From the NCBI GenBank assembly GCA_007695125.1, contig REEJ01000213.1, forward strand, positions 1 to 34,863: DNA of 34,863 nucleotides, written 5' to 3'. The DNA is from Trueperaceae bacterium. GTDB taxonomy: Bacteria; Deinococcota; Deinococci; Deinococcales; Trueperaceae. Under the pieces are notes generated by a model. It had not been told where the DNA came from. It saw only the letters and a list, made by a program, of their open reading frames with translations, and ran no database searches. Numbering within the stretch: position 1 is the stretch's first letter; each line of letters opens with the position of its first letter. This document shows positions 22,619-31,049 of the stretch, piece after piece. A program made the position numbers and the translations under genes.

Positions 22619-23010
22619 TCGGGTCGCGCGAACGCGTCGTCGTCCAAGGTGACGTTCACGCGCGTCTCGATCGCCGCGTTGAGCCCGAACGGCGCGCCGC
22701 CGACGAACGCCTCGCCGACCGCCGGCAGGTTCCAGCCGTCCACGTCATGGTAGGCGCCGTAGCGAGTCACCACCTCGCCGAGTTGCGCGTTGGTCGTCAC
22801 CTCGGTACCAAGGCTGCAATCCGCTGCGATCAACAGCGAGCGAACGACGCCCTGCGTGACCACGTCGACGCGGTCGGCAGGTCGAGGGCACCAGTCTGAG
22901 GCGTGAAGGTATACGCGGTGCCGTCGGCCGCCTTCTGCACGACGACGAGATCGCCGGCGAGACGAAGCCCCAAGCGGATGCGTCGTGCGACGAGGTCGGC
23001 AAGGCGCCCC
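22615..23010 (-). pseudogene. LolA/LppX-like protein, C-terminal part, frameshifted
   Basis: The last 85 or so residues are well preserved (DRVDVVTQGVVRSLLIAADC... GEVVTRYGAYHDVDGWNLP... NVTLDDDAFARPE). They resemble the end of lipoprotein-carrier or LppX-type proteins, including the YG.y.dvdGw.lP segment. Upstream, another frame reads LAGDLVVVQKAADGTAYTFTPQTGALDLP, so one shift near 22875 is required. No N-terminus or signal peptide can be found. The stop overlaps a GTG at 22618 of the S41 remnant, hinting that the two were once coupled. The family guess is moderate at best. Confidence 0.4.
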
Positions 23011-23027
23011 GCCGCGGACGGCCCATT

Positions 23028-23680
23028 CGCACGTACCGCGCCGCAGACGACGGCTGGTTCGTGGCGATCGAGGACTTCCCCACCGTCGACCTCGTCGAGG
23101 GCCTCGACGAGATCTACATGCCGCTGGTACGGCTGTTCCACCGCAGCATCGCCGCTGCCGTCGAGCCCCGCCTGCGCGGCACGTGGGGCCGACGCGTGCA
23201 CCTGACCCGGGAGGCACCCTGATCCCGGAGGGTGGCCCGCACCCCGACGCGGGCGAGTTCGACATGTTCGAACGCTACGACCACCCCGAGTTCCCGCCCG
23301 CCTGGTTGGCGTGGCAGGACCTCGAGCTGACCGATGTCGAGGCGAAGGAGCTCCGGCGGGAGCTGATCGCGATCGTCCGACGCATGTCGGGCACGCTGCG
23401 CCCAGGCGCATCGCGCCGCACGTACCTGTTGCATGTCGGGTTGGCGCCGGCGCAGCGCAACGGCAGAATCGCCCCGCGAGGCCCGGTGCGGGATCCACCA
23501 CGCCGCAACGCACATCTCTGCTCGATCGTTGCCGCACGTGACGCCGACGTCCCGACCCTTGCGGGCGAGATCGCCGCCTACGTCCCCATCCCAGCGCCCC
23601 TGCACTTCTCCATCTCCGCGATGGCTGCGCTCATCCTCGCGTACCTCGGGCCCCTCGTCATGCTCGCTCCGAAGCCCTGA
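23028..23680 (+). pseudogene. Broken regulator-like gene (C-terminal part)
   Basis: One plus-strand frame reads RTYRAADDGWFVAIEDFP... LVRLFHRSIAAAVEPRLRGTWGRRVHLTREAP and stops at 23222. The next frame continues with FERYDHPEFPPAWLAWQDLELTDVEAKELRRELIAIVRRMSG and YLLHVGLAPA. The combined order resembles the ligand-binding part of ArsR-type helix-turn-helix regulators, but the DNA-binding domain is missing and a frame change is needed. After about 23470 a different, hydrophobic-tailed sequence (ISAMAALILAYLGPLVML) follows, of unknown origin. It is not expected to be functional. Confidence 0.4.
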
Positions 23681-23699
23681 GACGTCGGCACCATGCTGA

Positions 23700-24965
23700 T
23701 CAGGTCTCGGTAGCTCGCGAGCGCCACCCCTCGAAGAAGCGCGCCTCCCCCGTCTCGGCCGCGTCGAGCGCGTAGAGGTACATCGCCGCCGACCAGGCCT
23801 GCTGCGGGTGCCCCATCGGGCGGCCGCTCAGGCCGTGGTGCCACTCGTTGAACTCCCACTCGCCGTGCTTGCCGAGGCGGTTGCTCTCGGCCAGGGCGCC
23901 CAGTTGCGCCTCGGCCCGCTCGCTCCAGCCGGCGAAGCGGAGCGCGGCGACGTAGAACCCGCCCAGGAACGGCCAGCTGCCGCCGTTGTGGTACTGGAAC
24001 GGGAGGTTGAGGTTGCGGCTGCGGAAGTACTCGCGCCAGTCGCGGTCGCCCGGGTAGATCGGCGGGTAGAACGCCTTGATCGGCTGCGGCGTGTCGGCGC
24101 CGACGGCGTGCGCGTGCGTCAGGATGCGCTCGCGCTTCGACTCGTCGGCGATGCCGAGGAGGATGGCGAGGCAGTTGCCGAAGGCGTCGAAGGTGTTCCC
24201 GAACTCCCGGAACCCCGTCCACGGCAGGTAGTACGGCATCTCCGTGAGGGTGGCGGTGTTCTGGTAGAGCAGGAACCACTCGAGCCGGAGCGCCTTGAGG
24301 CGCTCGAGCTGCGCGCCGAACGCGTGGCCGTCCCAGGGGCGGTCGAGCCACATGACCAGGTCGATCTTGGCCGCCACGTCGCTGGCGGCGAGCGCGTAGG
24401 CGTCGCCGTCCTCGCCCAACGCCCGGGCGAACGAGGCCATGGCCCGCAGCGCCGCGACGTAGAGGACGTTGTCGTACAAGACGTTGTAGCGCACGCTGTA
24501 GAGGTCGGCCCAGTCGCCCGCCTCGGGGACCTCGAGCAGGCCGCAGGCGTTCATGTCCTGGTAGCGCAGCCACAGCGCCGCGCGCTGCAGGCGCGGCCAC
24601 GACGCGCGGGCGAAGTCGAGGTCGCCCGTCGCCTGCCGGTAGGCGTCGTGCGCCAGGATGAACCAGAGGTTCGCGTCGACCGCGCCGGCGTTCTCGGTGG
24701 TGACGTCGCCCGTGCGGGTGTCGACGTTGAGGTGGATCATGCCGAGCTCGGTCTGGGCCGCGCCGAGCGTCTCTAGCGACGCCTTGGTGCACTCGACCAG
24801 CTCGGGATCGCCGGTCGTCAAGGCGCCCAAGGCCGTGATGCCCGCGTCGCGCGCCCACACCTGCGGGTAGCCGCCCTCGAAGGCGCTCGCCTTGAAGCCC
24901 AGCGGCGCCACGCAGCGGTGCAGGACCTCGAGGGCGCGTTCGCGCCCGACCTCAAAGATGCCCAT
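23700..24965 (-). CDS. (alpha/alpha)6-barrel glycoside hydrolase, GH63/GH100/debranching-like
   Basis: This 421-residue cytoplasmic protein is built of helical hairpins with aromatic and acidic clusters: GYPQVWARDAGITALGAL, GAVDANLWFILAHDAYRQATGD, EVPEAGDWADLY, NVLYDNVLYVAALRAM, FQYHNGGSWPFLGGFYVAAL and GEWEFNEWHHG. This layout is that of six-hairpin glycosidases related to GH63, neutral invertases (GH100) and amylo-1,6-glucosidases. The likely acid/base candidates are the Asp of WARDAG and the Glu of WEFNEW, but the family cannot be fixed. It is the last gene of the ROK operon, its ATG overlapping the upstream permease stop as ATGA. It presumably cleaves the sugar imported by that transporter. 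Confidence 0.8.
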   Translation of the reverse strand: MGIFEVGRERALEVLHRCVAPLGFKASAFEGGYPQVWARDAGITALGALTTGDPELVECTKASLETLGAAQTELGMIHLNVDTRTGDVTTENAGAVDANLWFILAHDAYRQATGDLDFARASWPRLQRAALWLRYQDMNACGLLEVPEAGDWADLYSVRYNVLYDNVLYVAALRAMASFARALGEDGDAYALAASDVAAKIDLVMWLDRPWDGHAFGAQLERLKALRLEWFLLYQNTATLTEMPYYLPWTGFREFGNTFDAFGNCLAILLGIADESKRERILTHAHAVGADTPQPIKAFYPPIYPGDRDWREYFRSRNLNLPFQYHNGGSWPFLGGFYVAALRFAGWSERAEAQLGALAESNRLGKHGEWEFNEWHHGLSGRPMGHPQQAWSAAMYLYALDAAETGEARFFEGWRSRATET

Positions 24966-25834
24966 CAGCGGCCTCCGATGCCCGTGAGGGTGATGCCCTT
25001 GATGAAGTAGCGCTGCGCCAGCAGGAAGACGGTCAGCACCGGCAGCAGGGCCAGCACGCTGCCGGCCATCAGCAGCGTCCAGGCGGTGTTGTACTGCCCC
25101 TGCAGGGTGTTGAGCCCGACCGTGAGCGTGCTCATGGCGGTCGAGTTCGTGACGACGAGCGGGTAGAGGAACGAGTTCCAGTTGAACAAGAACGTGAAGA
25201 TCGCCAGCGCCGAGAGCGCCGGCCCCGAGAGCGGCAGGATCACGCGCGTGAAGATCTGCCAGTGGCTGGCGCCGTCGACCACCGCGGCGTCCTCGAGCTC
25301 GCCGGGGATGGTGAGGAAGTACTGACGCAACAAGAACGTGCCGAAGGCGCTGAAGGCGGCGGGCAGGATGAGCGCCTGGTACGTGTCGATCCAGCCGAGC
25401 GTGCGCAGCAGGATGAAGTTGGGGATGATGACCACCTGGGCCGGGATCATCAGCGTCCCGAGGTAGCCGAGGAAGAGGGCGTCGCGGCCGGGGAAGCGCA
25501 GGCGCGCGAAGGCGTAGGCGGCCATCGCGCTCGTCGCCACGCCCAGGATCGTGACGGAGCCGGCGACGATCAGGCTGTTGAGGAAGAAGCGGGCGAACGG
25601 CAACACCTCGAACAGGCGCGTGTAGTTGTCCCAGCGGATGGGGTTGGGGATGAACGTCGGTGGGTACTCGAAGACGGCGCCGGCGCTCTTGAGCGAGGTC
25701 GAGACCATCCACACGAACGGCATCAGCATCAGGATCGCGGTCGGGATCAGGAAGATCACCAGTACCCACGTTCCGAGCGTGTAGCCGAAGACCTGGCGGG
25801 GGGCGCGCCGCCGTCGCGGCGTGGACTCAGTCAT
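24965..25834 (-). CDS. Carbohydrate ABC importer permease, MalG type
   Basis: This 289-residue inner-membrane protein has about six helices. It starts after a basic tail with VLVIFLIPTAILMLMPFVWMVSTSLKS, the typical first helix of MalG-type (CUT1) permeases. The coupling loop is EDAAVVDGASHWQIFTRVILPLSGPAL. It ends ALLPVLTVFLLAQRYFIKGITLTGIGGR, with the G-x-T-x-G-x-x-K-like tail common to CUT1 subunits. It overlaps its MalF-type partner by eight bases and the glycosidase by four. No MalK-type ATPase is encoded nearby. Confidence 0.94.
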   Translation of the reverse strand: MTESTPRRRRAPRQVFGYTLGTWVLVIFLIPTAILMLMPFVWMVSTSLKSAGAVFEYPPTFIPNPIRWDNYTRLFEVLPFARFFLNSLIVAGSVTILGVATSAMAAYAFARLRFPGRDALFLGYLGTLMIPAQVVIIPNFILLRTLGWIDTYQALILPAAFSAFGTFLLRQYFLTIPGELEDAAVVDGASHWQIFTRVILPLSGPALSALAIFTFLFNWNSFLYPLVVTNSTAMSTLTVGLNTLQGQYNTAWTLLMAGSVLALLPVLTVFLLAQRYFIKGITLTGIGGR

Positions 25835-26759
25835 AGTGCACCCACTGGCGCTGATAGCGGAACTGGACGACGGTGACGACGAAGATGATGGCGAACAGCA
25901 CCCACGCCATGGCGGTGGCGTAGCCCATCTGGAAGAACTGGAACGCGTAGCGGTAGATGTTGAACACCAGCGTGTTGGTCGCGTTGGCGGGGCCGCCCTC
26001 GGTCATGATGAACGCCTGGTCGAACACCTGGAACGAGTTGATGACGCTGATCACGAGCACGAAGAAGGTCGTCGACGACAGCATCGGGATGGTGATGTGC
26101 ACGAAGCGGTGCCAGCCGTTCGCGCCGTCGATCTTGGCGGCCTCGTAGAGGTGCGGCGGCACCGACTGCAGGCCCGCCAGGAACAGCACCATCGAGAAGC
26201 CGATCTGCTGCCAGATGCTCATGATGATGATGGCCGGCAGCGCCCAGCGCGTGCTCTGGAGCCAACTGGGCGGGTCGTCGATCCCGATCATGAAGAGGGC
26301 GCTGTTGAGGAGGCCGAAGTCGGCATGGAAGATCCAGCGCCACACGAGGGCGACGGCGACGGTCGAGGCGACCACGGGCATGAAATACGCGGCACGGAAG
26401 AAGAGACGACCGGGGATCCGTTGGTTGAGCGCCATGGCGACCAGCAGCGCCAGCGCCATCTGCACCGGAACGGTCCCGAGGACGTACACGAAGGTGTTGC
26501 GCAGGACGCGGTGGAAGGTGGTGTCGCCGATCAGGCGCTCGTAGTTCGCCAGCCCCACCCACTGGGCCGGCCGGAGCAGGTCCCAGTTGGTGAAGCTGAT
26601 GAGCAGGGCGGCCAGGACCGGCAGGAAGGTGAAGGCGAGGAAGCCGAGGAGGTTCGGGAGGAGGAAGCCGTAGGCCGTCAGCGTCGTCCGTCGACGCGAC
26701 GCCTTGTGCCGATCGCGGCCGGCTGAGCGCGTGCTGCTTCGGTTCACGTCGACGGCCAC
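25827..26759 (-). CDS. Carbohydrate ABC importer permease, MalF type
   Basis: This 310-residue inner-membrane protein has FLLPNLLGFLAFTFLPVLAALLISFTNWDLL as its first helix. Further helices follow, and the coupling motif EAAKIDGANGWHRFVHITIPML is the canonical EAA---G loop of MalF-like subunits. The closing FVVTVVQFRYQ helix is typical of CUT1 permeases. The start is GTG at 26759, with AGGTGAGG just upstream; the next in-frame GTG four codons later is possible. It lies 11 bp after the amidohydrolase gene. Confidence 0.93.
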   Translation of the reverse strand: MAVDVNRSSTRSAGRDRHKASRRRTTLTAYGFLLPNLLGFLAFTFLPVLAALLISFTNWDLLRPAQWVGLANYERLIGDTTFHRVLRNTFVYVLGTVPVQMALALLVAMALNQRIPGRLFFRAAYFMPVVASTVAVALVWRWIFHADFGLLNSALFMIGIDDPPSWLQSTRWALPAIIIMSIWQQIGFSMVLFLAGLQSVPPHLYEAAKIDGANGWHRFVHITIPMLSSTTFFVLVISVINSFQVFDQAFIMTEGGPANATNTLVFNIYRYAFQFFQMGYATAMAWVLFAIIFVVTVVQFRYQRQWVHYD

Positions 26760-26770
26760 GGCCTCACCTC

Positions 26771-27640
26771 TCAATCCTCGAAGCCGAAGATGCGTGCGGC
26801 GTTGCGGTAGAAGATGAGCTCTTGCTGCTCGGTGCTGAGCCCCATCTCCGTGAACGCGCCGCGCCACGCCTCGACGTCGGCCTTCATCCGGCGGTGATCG
26901 GAGTCCGAGCCGTAGACGAGCTTCTCGGGCCGGATCTCGTTCATGACGTAGCCGCCTTGGATGATGTGGTTGCGCACCACGTCGCCTCCGGAGACGTCGA
27001 AGAACAGCCGCGGCCGCCAGCGCGCGATGGCGCAGGCGGTGCGGTAGTCGGGCCAGCCGAGGTGGGCGCCGATGATGAACAGCTCGGGGAAGTGGAAGGC
27101 GATGGTGTCGAGGTAGATCGGCTGCATACGCGCCGAGCTGAAGCCGTACCCGCGCCCGCGCGCTTCGCGGCCGAGGCGCGTCACCAGCCGCTCCTCGTCA
27201 TCGCCCGTCGGCGGCGCCTTCCAGGCGTCCTCGGCGGCGCCCATCAGGTAGTCGTTCGGGCCGCCGAGGATGCCGGTGTGGAAGAGCAGGCGCATGCCGC
27301 GGGCCTGAGCCTTCTCGAAGTGGCGGTAGTAGGCCTCGTCGTCGTAGTTCCTGCGCGGTCCGAGGATCTTGATGCCATGGAAGCCGCGCTCGGCGAACTC
27401 GTCGATGAGGCTCGGGGGGTCCTCGTCGAGACGCAGCCAGCCCATGCCCACGAACAAGTCGGGGGCGCGTTCGAGCGCTCGCGAGAGCGCCTGGTGCCCC
27501 ACCGTGCCGGGGGTGCCGAGGAGGGCGATCTTGACGATGCCCACCTCCTCGGCGGTGCTCTGCAGGGCGTCGAGGAAGGCCTCACCAGAGGTGCGGCCTT
27601 CCCACCAGAAGTTGTGGACGTGGGCGTCGAAGATGCGCAT
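26771..27640 (-). CDS. Amidohydrolase-2 family metal-dependent hydrolase
   Basis: This 289-residue TIM-barrel protein begins MRIFDAHVHNFWWEG with the H7-x-H9 metal pair. Further landmarks are GIKILGP, LLFHTG, IIGAHLGWPDYRTA and VYGSDSDHRRMKA, the last carrying the barrel-end Asp. This set fits the amidohydrolase-2 group, which contains lactonases such as 4-sulfomuconolactonase, decarboxylases and L-fucono-/rhamnono-lactonase relatives. Placement between a sugar-binding protein and permeases favours a sugar-lactonase-like or related role, but no substrate can be read from the sequence. It starts two bases after the binding-protein stop. Confidence 0.85.
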   Translation of the reverse strand: MRIFDAHVHNFWWEGRTSGEAFLDALQSTAEEVGIVKIALLGTPGTVGHQALSRALERAPDLFVGMGWLRLDEDPPSLIDEFAERGFHGIKILGPRRNYDDEAYYRHFEKAQARGMRLLFHTGILGGPNDYLMGAAEDAWKAPPTGDDEERLVTRLGREARGRGYGFSSARMQPIYLDTIAFHFPELFIIGAHLGWPDYRTACAIARWRPRLFFDVSGGDVVRNHIIQGGYVMNEIRPEKLVYGSDSDHRRMKADVEAWRGAFTEMGLSTEQQELIFYRNAARIFGFED

Positions 27641-27642
27641 GC

Positions 27643-28899
27643 TCAGCGCGACGCGAAGAAGCGACGAACCTCGTCACCCATGCTGGCAAGCGCGTCGGCG
27701 GCCGACATCTCACCCGTGTAGATCAGGTCGAGGTGCGGCACCACGATGGTGTTCTCGATCTCGCGCCAGTCGGGGAAGTTGGGGGCCAGCTGGCCGTTGC
27801 CGGTCTCGTCGATGAAGACCTGGCAGCTCACCGTCTCCGGGCAGGCCGAGATGAAGGCGCCGGCGACGTCGGGGTTGGCGTACGAGGCGGGCACCGCCAC
27901 GCCGGTGCTGGCGAAGACCGATTGCCCTTCGGTGCCGGCCAGGAACTGCAGGAACGTCCAGGCCTCTTCGGGGTGCTGGCTGGTGGACGAGATGACGTAG
28001 CCGGCGCCGCCGAGCGTGTTGGCGCGGATGCCGGTGGGGCCGGCCGGGAGCGGCGCGACGTCCCAGGTGAAAGCGGCGTCCATGAAGGTGGGGATGCGCG
28101 CGGCGTTGGTCATCACCATCGCGACGCGGCCGGTGCTGAACAGCTCGGTGGTGCTGCCGAGTTGGGCCATCGCATCGAAGCTGGGGACGGAGCCGTCCTC
28201 GAGGATCATGTCGGCGATGAACTGGATCGCCTCGACGCCCTCGGGCGAGTCCATCAAGAACTCGGTCGGCGCGAGCGGATCGTCGAACAGGGCGCCGCCG
28301 TTCTGGTAGACCCACTGCGGGTAGCGGTTCTTCTCGAGCGCCAGGCCGTACTGGGTCGCGCGGCCCCGGTCGTCGCGGACCGTGAGCGCCTGGGCGGCCT
28401 CGCGGATGTCGTCCCAGCGCCAATCGGCGCTCGGGTACTCCATGCCGGCGGCGTCGAACAGGTCCTTGTTGAAGTAGAGCACGTTGGTGTCGTTGTCGCG
28501 CGCGAAGCCGAACGACTGGCCGTCGTAGCTGAAGATGGCGAGCAGCCCATCGAGGTAGGTGCTCGTGTCGAAGCCGTCACGCGCGATCCATTCGTCGAGC
28601 GGGGCGAGCACGCCGCGCGAGGCGTACGACGGGATGTTGTTCAGGAACATCACGTCGGGCGCGGTCCCGCCGGCCATCTGGGTCTGGATGCGGTCGAAGT
28701 AGCTCCCCCAGGGGGCGTGCTGCACGTCGATGCGAATGTCGTCCTGGGCGGCGTGGAAGGCCTCGATGACCTCGTAGTTGGGCGGCAGTTCGCCGGGATC
28801 GCCCCAGAACGACCAGACGATCGTGGTCTGGGCGTGCGCGAAGGCGAGGGCCGCGGCGAGGACGGCTGCGAGAGCGATGCGGGTCATGCGTTCGGTCAT
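27643..28899 (-). CDS. Carbohydrate ABC importer substrate-binding protein, family 1
   Basis: This 418-residue periplasmic protein has the signal MTERMTRIALAAVLAAALAFAHAQ, cleaved after AHA, and no lipobox. The mature part starts TTIVWSFWGDPGELPPNYEVIEAFHAAQ and contains MAGGTAPDVMFLNN, YFNKDLFDAAGMEYP and NTLGGAGYVISSTSQHPEEAWTFLQFLAG, all hallmarks of the MalE/UgpB-type family. It is the receptor of the MalF/MalG-type importer encoded just downstream. The ATG at 28899 overlaps the stop of the ROK repressor gene by four bases (ATGA). Ligand: probably an oligosaccharide, identity unknown. Confidence 0.94.
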   Translation of the reverse strand: MTERMTRIALAAVLAAALAFAHAQTTIVWSFWGDPGELPPNYEVIEAFHAAQDDIRIDVQHAPWGSYFDRIQTQMAGGTAPDVMFLNNIPSYASRGVLAPLDEWIARDGFDTSTYLDGLLAIFSYDGQSFGFARDNDTNVLYFNKDLFDAAGMEYPSADWRWDDIREAAQALTVRDDRGRATQYGLALEKNRYPQWVYQNGGALFDDPLAPTEFLMDSPEGVEAIQFIADMILEDGSVPSFDAMAQLGSTTELFSTGRVAMVMTNAARIPTFMDAAFTWDVAPLPAGPTGIRANTLGGAGYVISSTSQHPEEAWTFLQFLAGTEGQSVFASTGVAVPASYANPDVAGAFISACPETVSCQVFIDETGNGQLAPNFPDWREIENTIVVPHLDLIYTGEMSAADALASMGDEVRRFFASR

Positions 28900-30077
28900 G
28901 GTTCCTCCAAGGGAGTGGCGTGCGTGTCGACGATGTCGTTGACGGGTCGAGGGTGATGGTGGATCGAGCGTTGCGGGCCTCCTTCCATCCAGCGTCGGAC
29001 GTCACGTGCCGGTTCGAGCGCTGTCGCGACGGCGCCGGTCAGGCCTGCGTCGTCACCGAGCTCGGCGACGCGGACGTCGATGTCGAAACCTGCGAGGCGC
29101 GCCACATCGGCGCGGATACGGTCGATGAAGGGGGCGCAGCGCAGACCGATGCCACCGCCGAGCACGACGCGGCGCGGATCGAGCAGCGTCACCACCGCAA
29201 CCAGCGCCCACCCGAGGTCGCCCAGGAAGTGCCCGATCGCCCTCGCGCCAGGATCGAGCCCCGCGTCGGCCTGGCGGAACGCGGTCTCCGGATCGCCGTC
29301 ACCCCCCATGGCGAGCGAGTGGGAACGGACCCCTCGGCCCGAGAGGGCGTCTTCGAGGATGGAGGTGCCCCCTGGCGGGTACGGCAGGAGTCCGAGTTCA
29401 CCGGCCCGCCCACCGACGCCGTGGTGCACGACGCCGGCGACGACCACACCGAGGCCCAGTCCGGTCCCGACGCTGACGTAGACGAGGTCGTCGACGCCGC
29501 GACCGGCGCCGTGCTCGAGCTCGCCGCGTGTGGCGGCGTTGACGTCGTTGAGCACGGTGACCGGTTGCCCGAGCGCGGCGTCGAGGCGGTCGAGGAAGCC
29601 GTCGGACTCGAGGGCCGGGAGGTTGGGCGCGATGGCGACCCGCCGTCGGACTGCGTCGACGACGCCGGGCGTGCCGATCGCGATCTCGAGGATCGGAGCA
29701 TCGCCACTGCGCGCATCGACGAGGCGCTCGACGACGCCGGCGAGTTGGTCGAGCAGCGCGTCGGCCGAGCCGGCCTCGGAGGCTGCGCGGTGGCTGGCGA
29801 CGACGCGTCCGTCGAGATCCGCCAGGACGGCCCTGGTGGTGGTGCCACCGACGTCCATACCGACGACGTAGCCCGCGGAGGGGGTGAAGGCGACGAGCCG
29901 ACCTGGCCTCCCGTTGCCGCGCGCACCACGGCCCCTCTCTTCGACCAGGCCCAGAGCGAGGAGCGTCTCGACGTTCGAAGAGACCGTCGGCTTGCTGACG
30001 CCGCAGCGCCGGGCAATCTCGGCGCGCGACATCGGCCCCTCGACTCTCAACAGGTTGAGTACGCCCTGCTCCCGCAC
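28896..30077 (-). CDS. ROK-family transcriptional repressor
   Basis: This 393-residue protein has an N-terminal winged helix (SRAEIARRCGVSKPTVSSNVETLLALGLVEE, about residues 17-47) and a sugar-kinase-like ROK domain. The domain carries GMDVGGTTTRAVLADL, PGVVD, LNDVNAATRGE and a glycine-rich YVSVGTGLGLGVV. The usual zinc motif (H...CxCGxxGC) after GRAGELG is replaced by LLPYPPGGTSILEDALSG, without cysteines. The sensor therefore lacks the structural zinc of NagC/XylR-type members. Start is GTG at 30077, with GAGGGAG upstream. It is the first gene of its own operon and probably represses it by binding the inverted repeat at 30098-30118, releasing when a monosaccharide binds. Confidence 0.92.
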   Translation of the reverse strand: MREQGVLNLLRVEGPMSRAEIARRCGVSKPTVSSNVETLLALGLVEERGRGARGNGRPGRLVAFTPSAGYVVGMDVGGTTTRAVLADLDGRVVASHRAASEAGSADALLDQLAGVVERLVDARSGDAPILEIAIGTPGVVDAVRRRVAIAPNLPALESDGFLDRLDAALGQPVTVLNDVNAATRGELEHGAGRGVDDLVYVSVGTGLGLGVVVAGVVHHGVGGRAGELGLLPYPPGGTSILEDALSGRGVRSHSLAMGGDGDPETAFRQADAGLDPGARAIGHFLGDLGWALVAVVTLLDPRRVVLGGGIGLRCAPFIDRIRADVARLAGFDIDVRVAELGDDAGLTGAVATALEPARDVRRWMEGGPQRSIHHHPRPVNDIVDTHATPLEEP

Positions 30078-30097
30078 GGTTGCTCCCTCACCGACAC

Positions 30098-30118
30098 TTC
30101 GTAAGCGCGTCTTACTAA
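30098..30118. promoter_or_regulatory. Putative ROK operator, inverted repeat
   Basis: The arms TTAGTAAG and CTTACGAA (minus-strand reading, five bases apart) match at seven of eight positions as an inverted repeat. The form is like the TTAGT...ACTAA operators of XylR-type ROK repressors. It lies just past the predicted transcription start and 20 bases before the ROK gene, so a bound repressor would block its own operon. Confidence 0.6.
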
Positions 30119-30129
30119 CGTATGTGGGT

Positions 30130-30159
30130 AGTGTACTCGACCGATGGCCGCCTCAACAA
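30130..30159 (-). promoter_or_regulatory. Promoter of the ROK operon
   Basis: On the minus strand TTGTTG (30159-30154) and TACACT (30135-30130) stand 18 bp apart. Transcription would start near 30123, placing the operator at about +5 to +25. Confidence 0.5.
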
Positions 30160-30203
30160 GCCGCGTCGCGCCTCCCGAGACACACGGGTACGCTGGCCAC
30201 CGC

Positions 30204-30374
30204 ATGATGCCTACCTTGACGCTGCTCGGCGTTGCCAGCGTCGCCGAAGGCGACGAGTCGGCCGACCTCCCCACCACGGTCGGCTCGTTCATCGCGCCGG
30301 CACGAGCGTTACGCGAAGGCGTGGGTGTCGCCCAGCGAACCGAGCGCGCGGGTGTGGCCCTATCACGAACGTAG
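30204..30374 (+). pseudogene. Possible N-terminal remnant of a BTAD/SARP-type regulator
   Basis: After TACGCT at 30189-30194 an ATG at 30204 opens a 56-codon frame starting MMPTLTLLGVASVAEGDE. It looks like the first strands of SARP-type regulators (L-x-L-L-G...V..G), as also seen in the intact MATLSIRLLGGLRVERGDD of the gene at 31784. Codon use is gene-like for about 35 codons and then loses sense. I read it as a truncated relative, but the match is short. Confidence 0.3.
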
Positions 30375-30834
30375 CCCACGACACGCCACTCCTGTCGAGC
30401 GGGTTCTTCAACGCGACCAGGGCATGGCGACTGCGTGCGGGCATGCTCGGTTCGCGGCAGGGTGTCGCGGAGGCGATCAGCGGCGCATCGGACATCGGGT
30501 ATCGCCACAGCGACACCGCGGCGTTCTACGGGAACGCGCAAGCTGTGGGGCGCGCCATCGCGAAGCATCCGCTGGACCGGGAACGGGTCTTCATCGCGCC
30601 GAAGGTGTGGAACGACGAGATCGCCGCGGGACCGGAGGCGACGCAGGGTTCCATCGAGCGCTTCAACACGGGAGCGTGACGATCCCGAAGCCGGTGAACC
30701 CTGAGCGGATCGCGGAGAACGCCGACGTGTTCTCGTTCGAGTTCACGCAGGCGGAGATGGAGCGGATCGACGCGTTGGACCGACACGAGCGCATCGGCCC
30801 GGATCCCGATGCGTTCCCCAGCAACTGGGCCTGA
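30374..30834 (+). pseudogene. Aldo/keto reductase with internal deletion and frame change
   Basis: The first part reads ASDIGYRHSDTAAFYGNAQAVGRAIAK and RVFIAPKVWNDE, the start of an aldo/keto reductase including the catalytic Asp and Tyr. It stops at 30679. From about 30670 another frame gives VTIPKPVNPERIAENADVFSFEFTQAEMERIDALD and ends ERIGPDPDAFPSNWA, the family's NADPH-binding tail. About 140 middle residues, with the catalytic Lys-His region, are missing. The gene cannot make an active enzyme. Confidence 0.8.
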
Positions 30835-31049
30835 GTGTGCCTCGAAGCGTCGGTTGCGACGGCGTCGTCGCCAAGAGCCTTCCATGAGCTCGCTCGCCAT
30901 CATCGAACGACACGTGCCGCTGGCCGCGCGATCATCGGCAGCGGGGCGTGCGTCCTCGGCTCGAAGCGAACCGCGAGCAGCGTGCGCGCAGCGCCAGAAC
31001 GCTTTCGGAACGCTCGCCTCTCCACACTGTTGCTCGAAGGAGGTCCATC

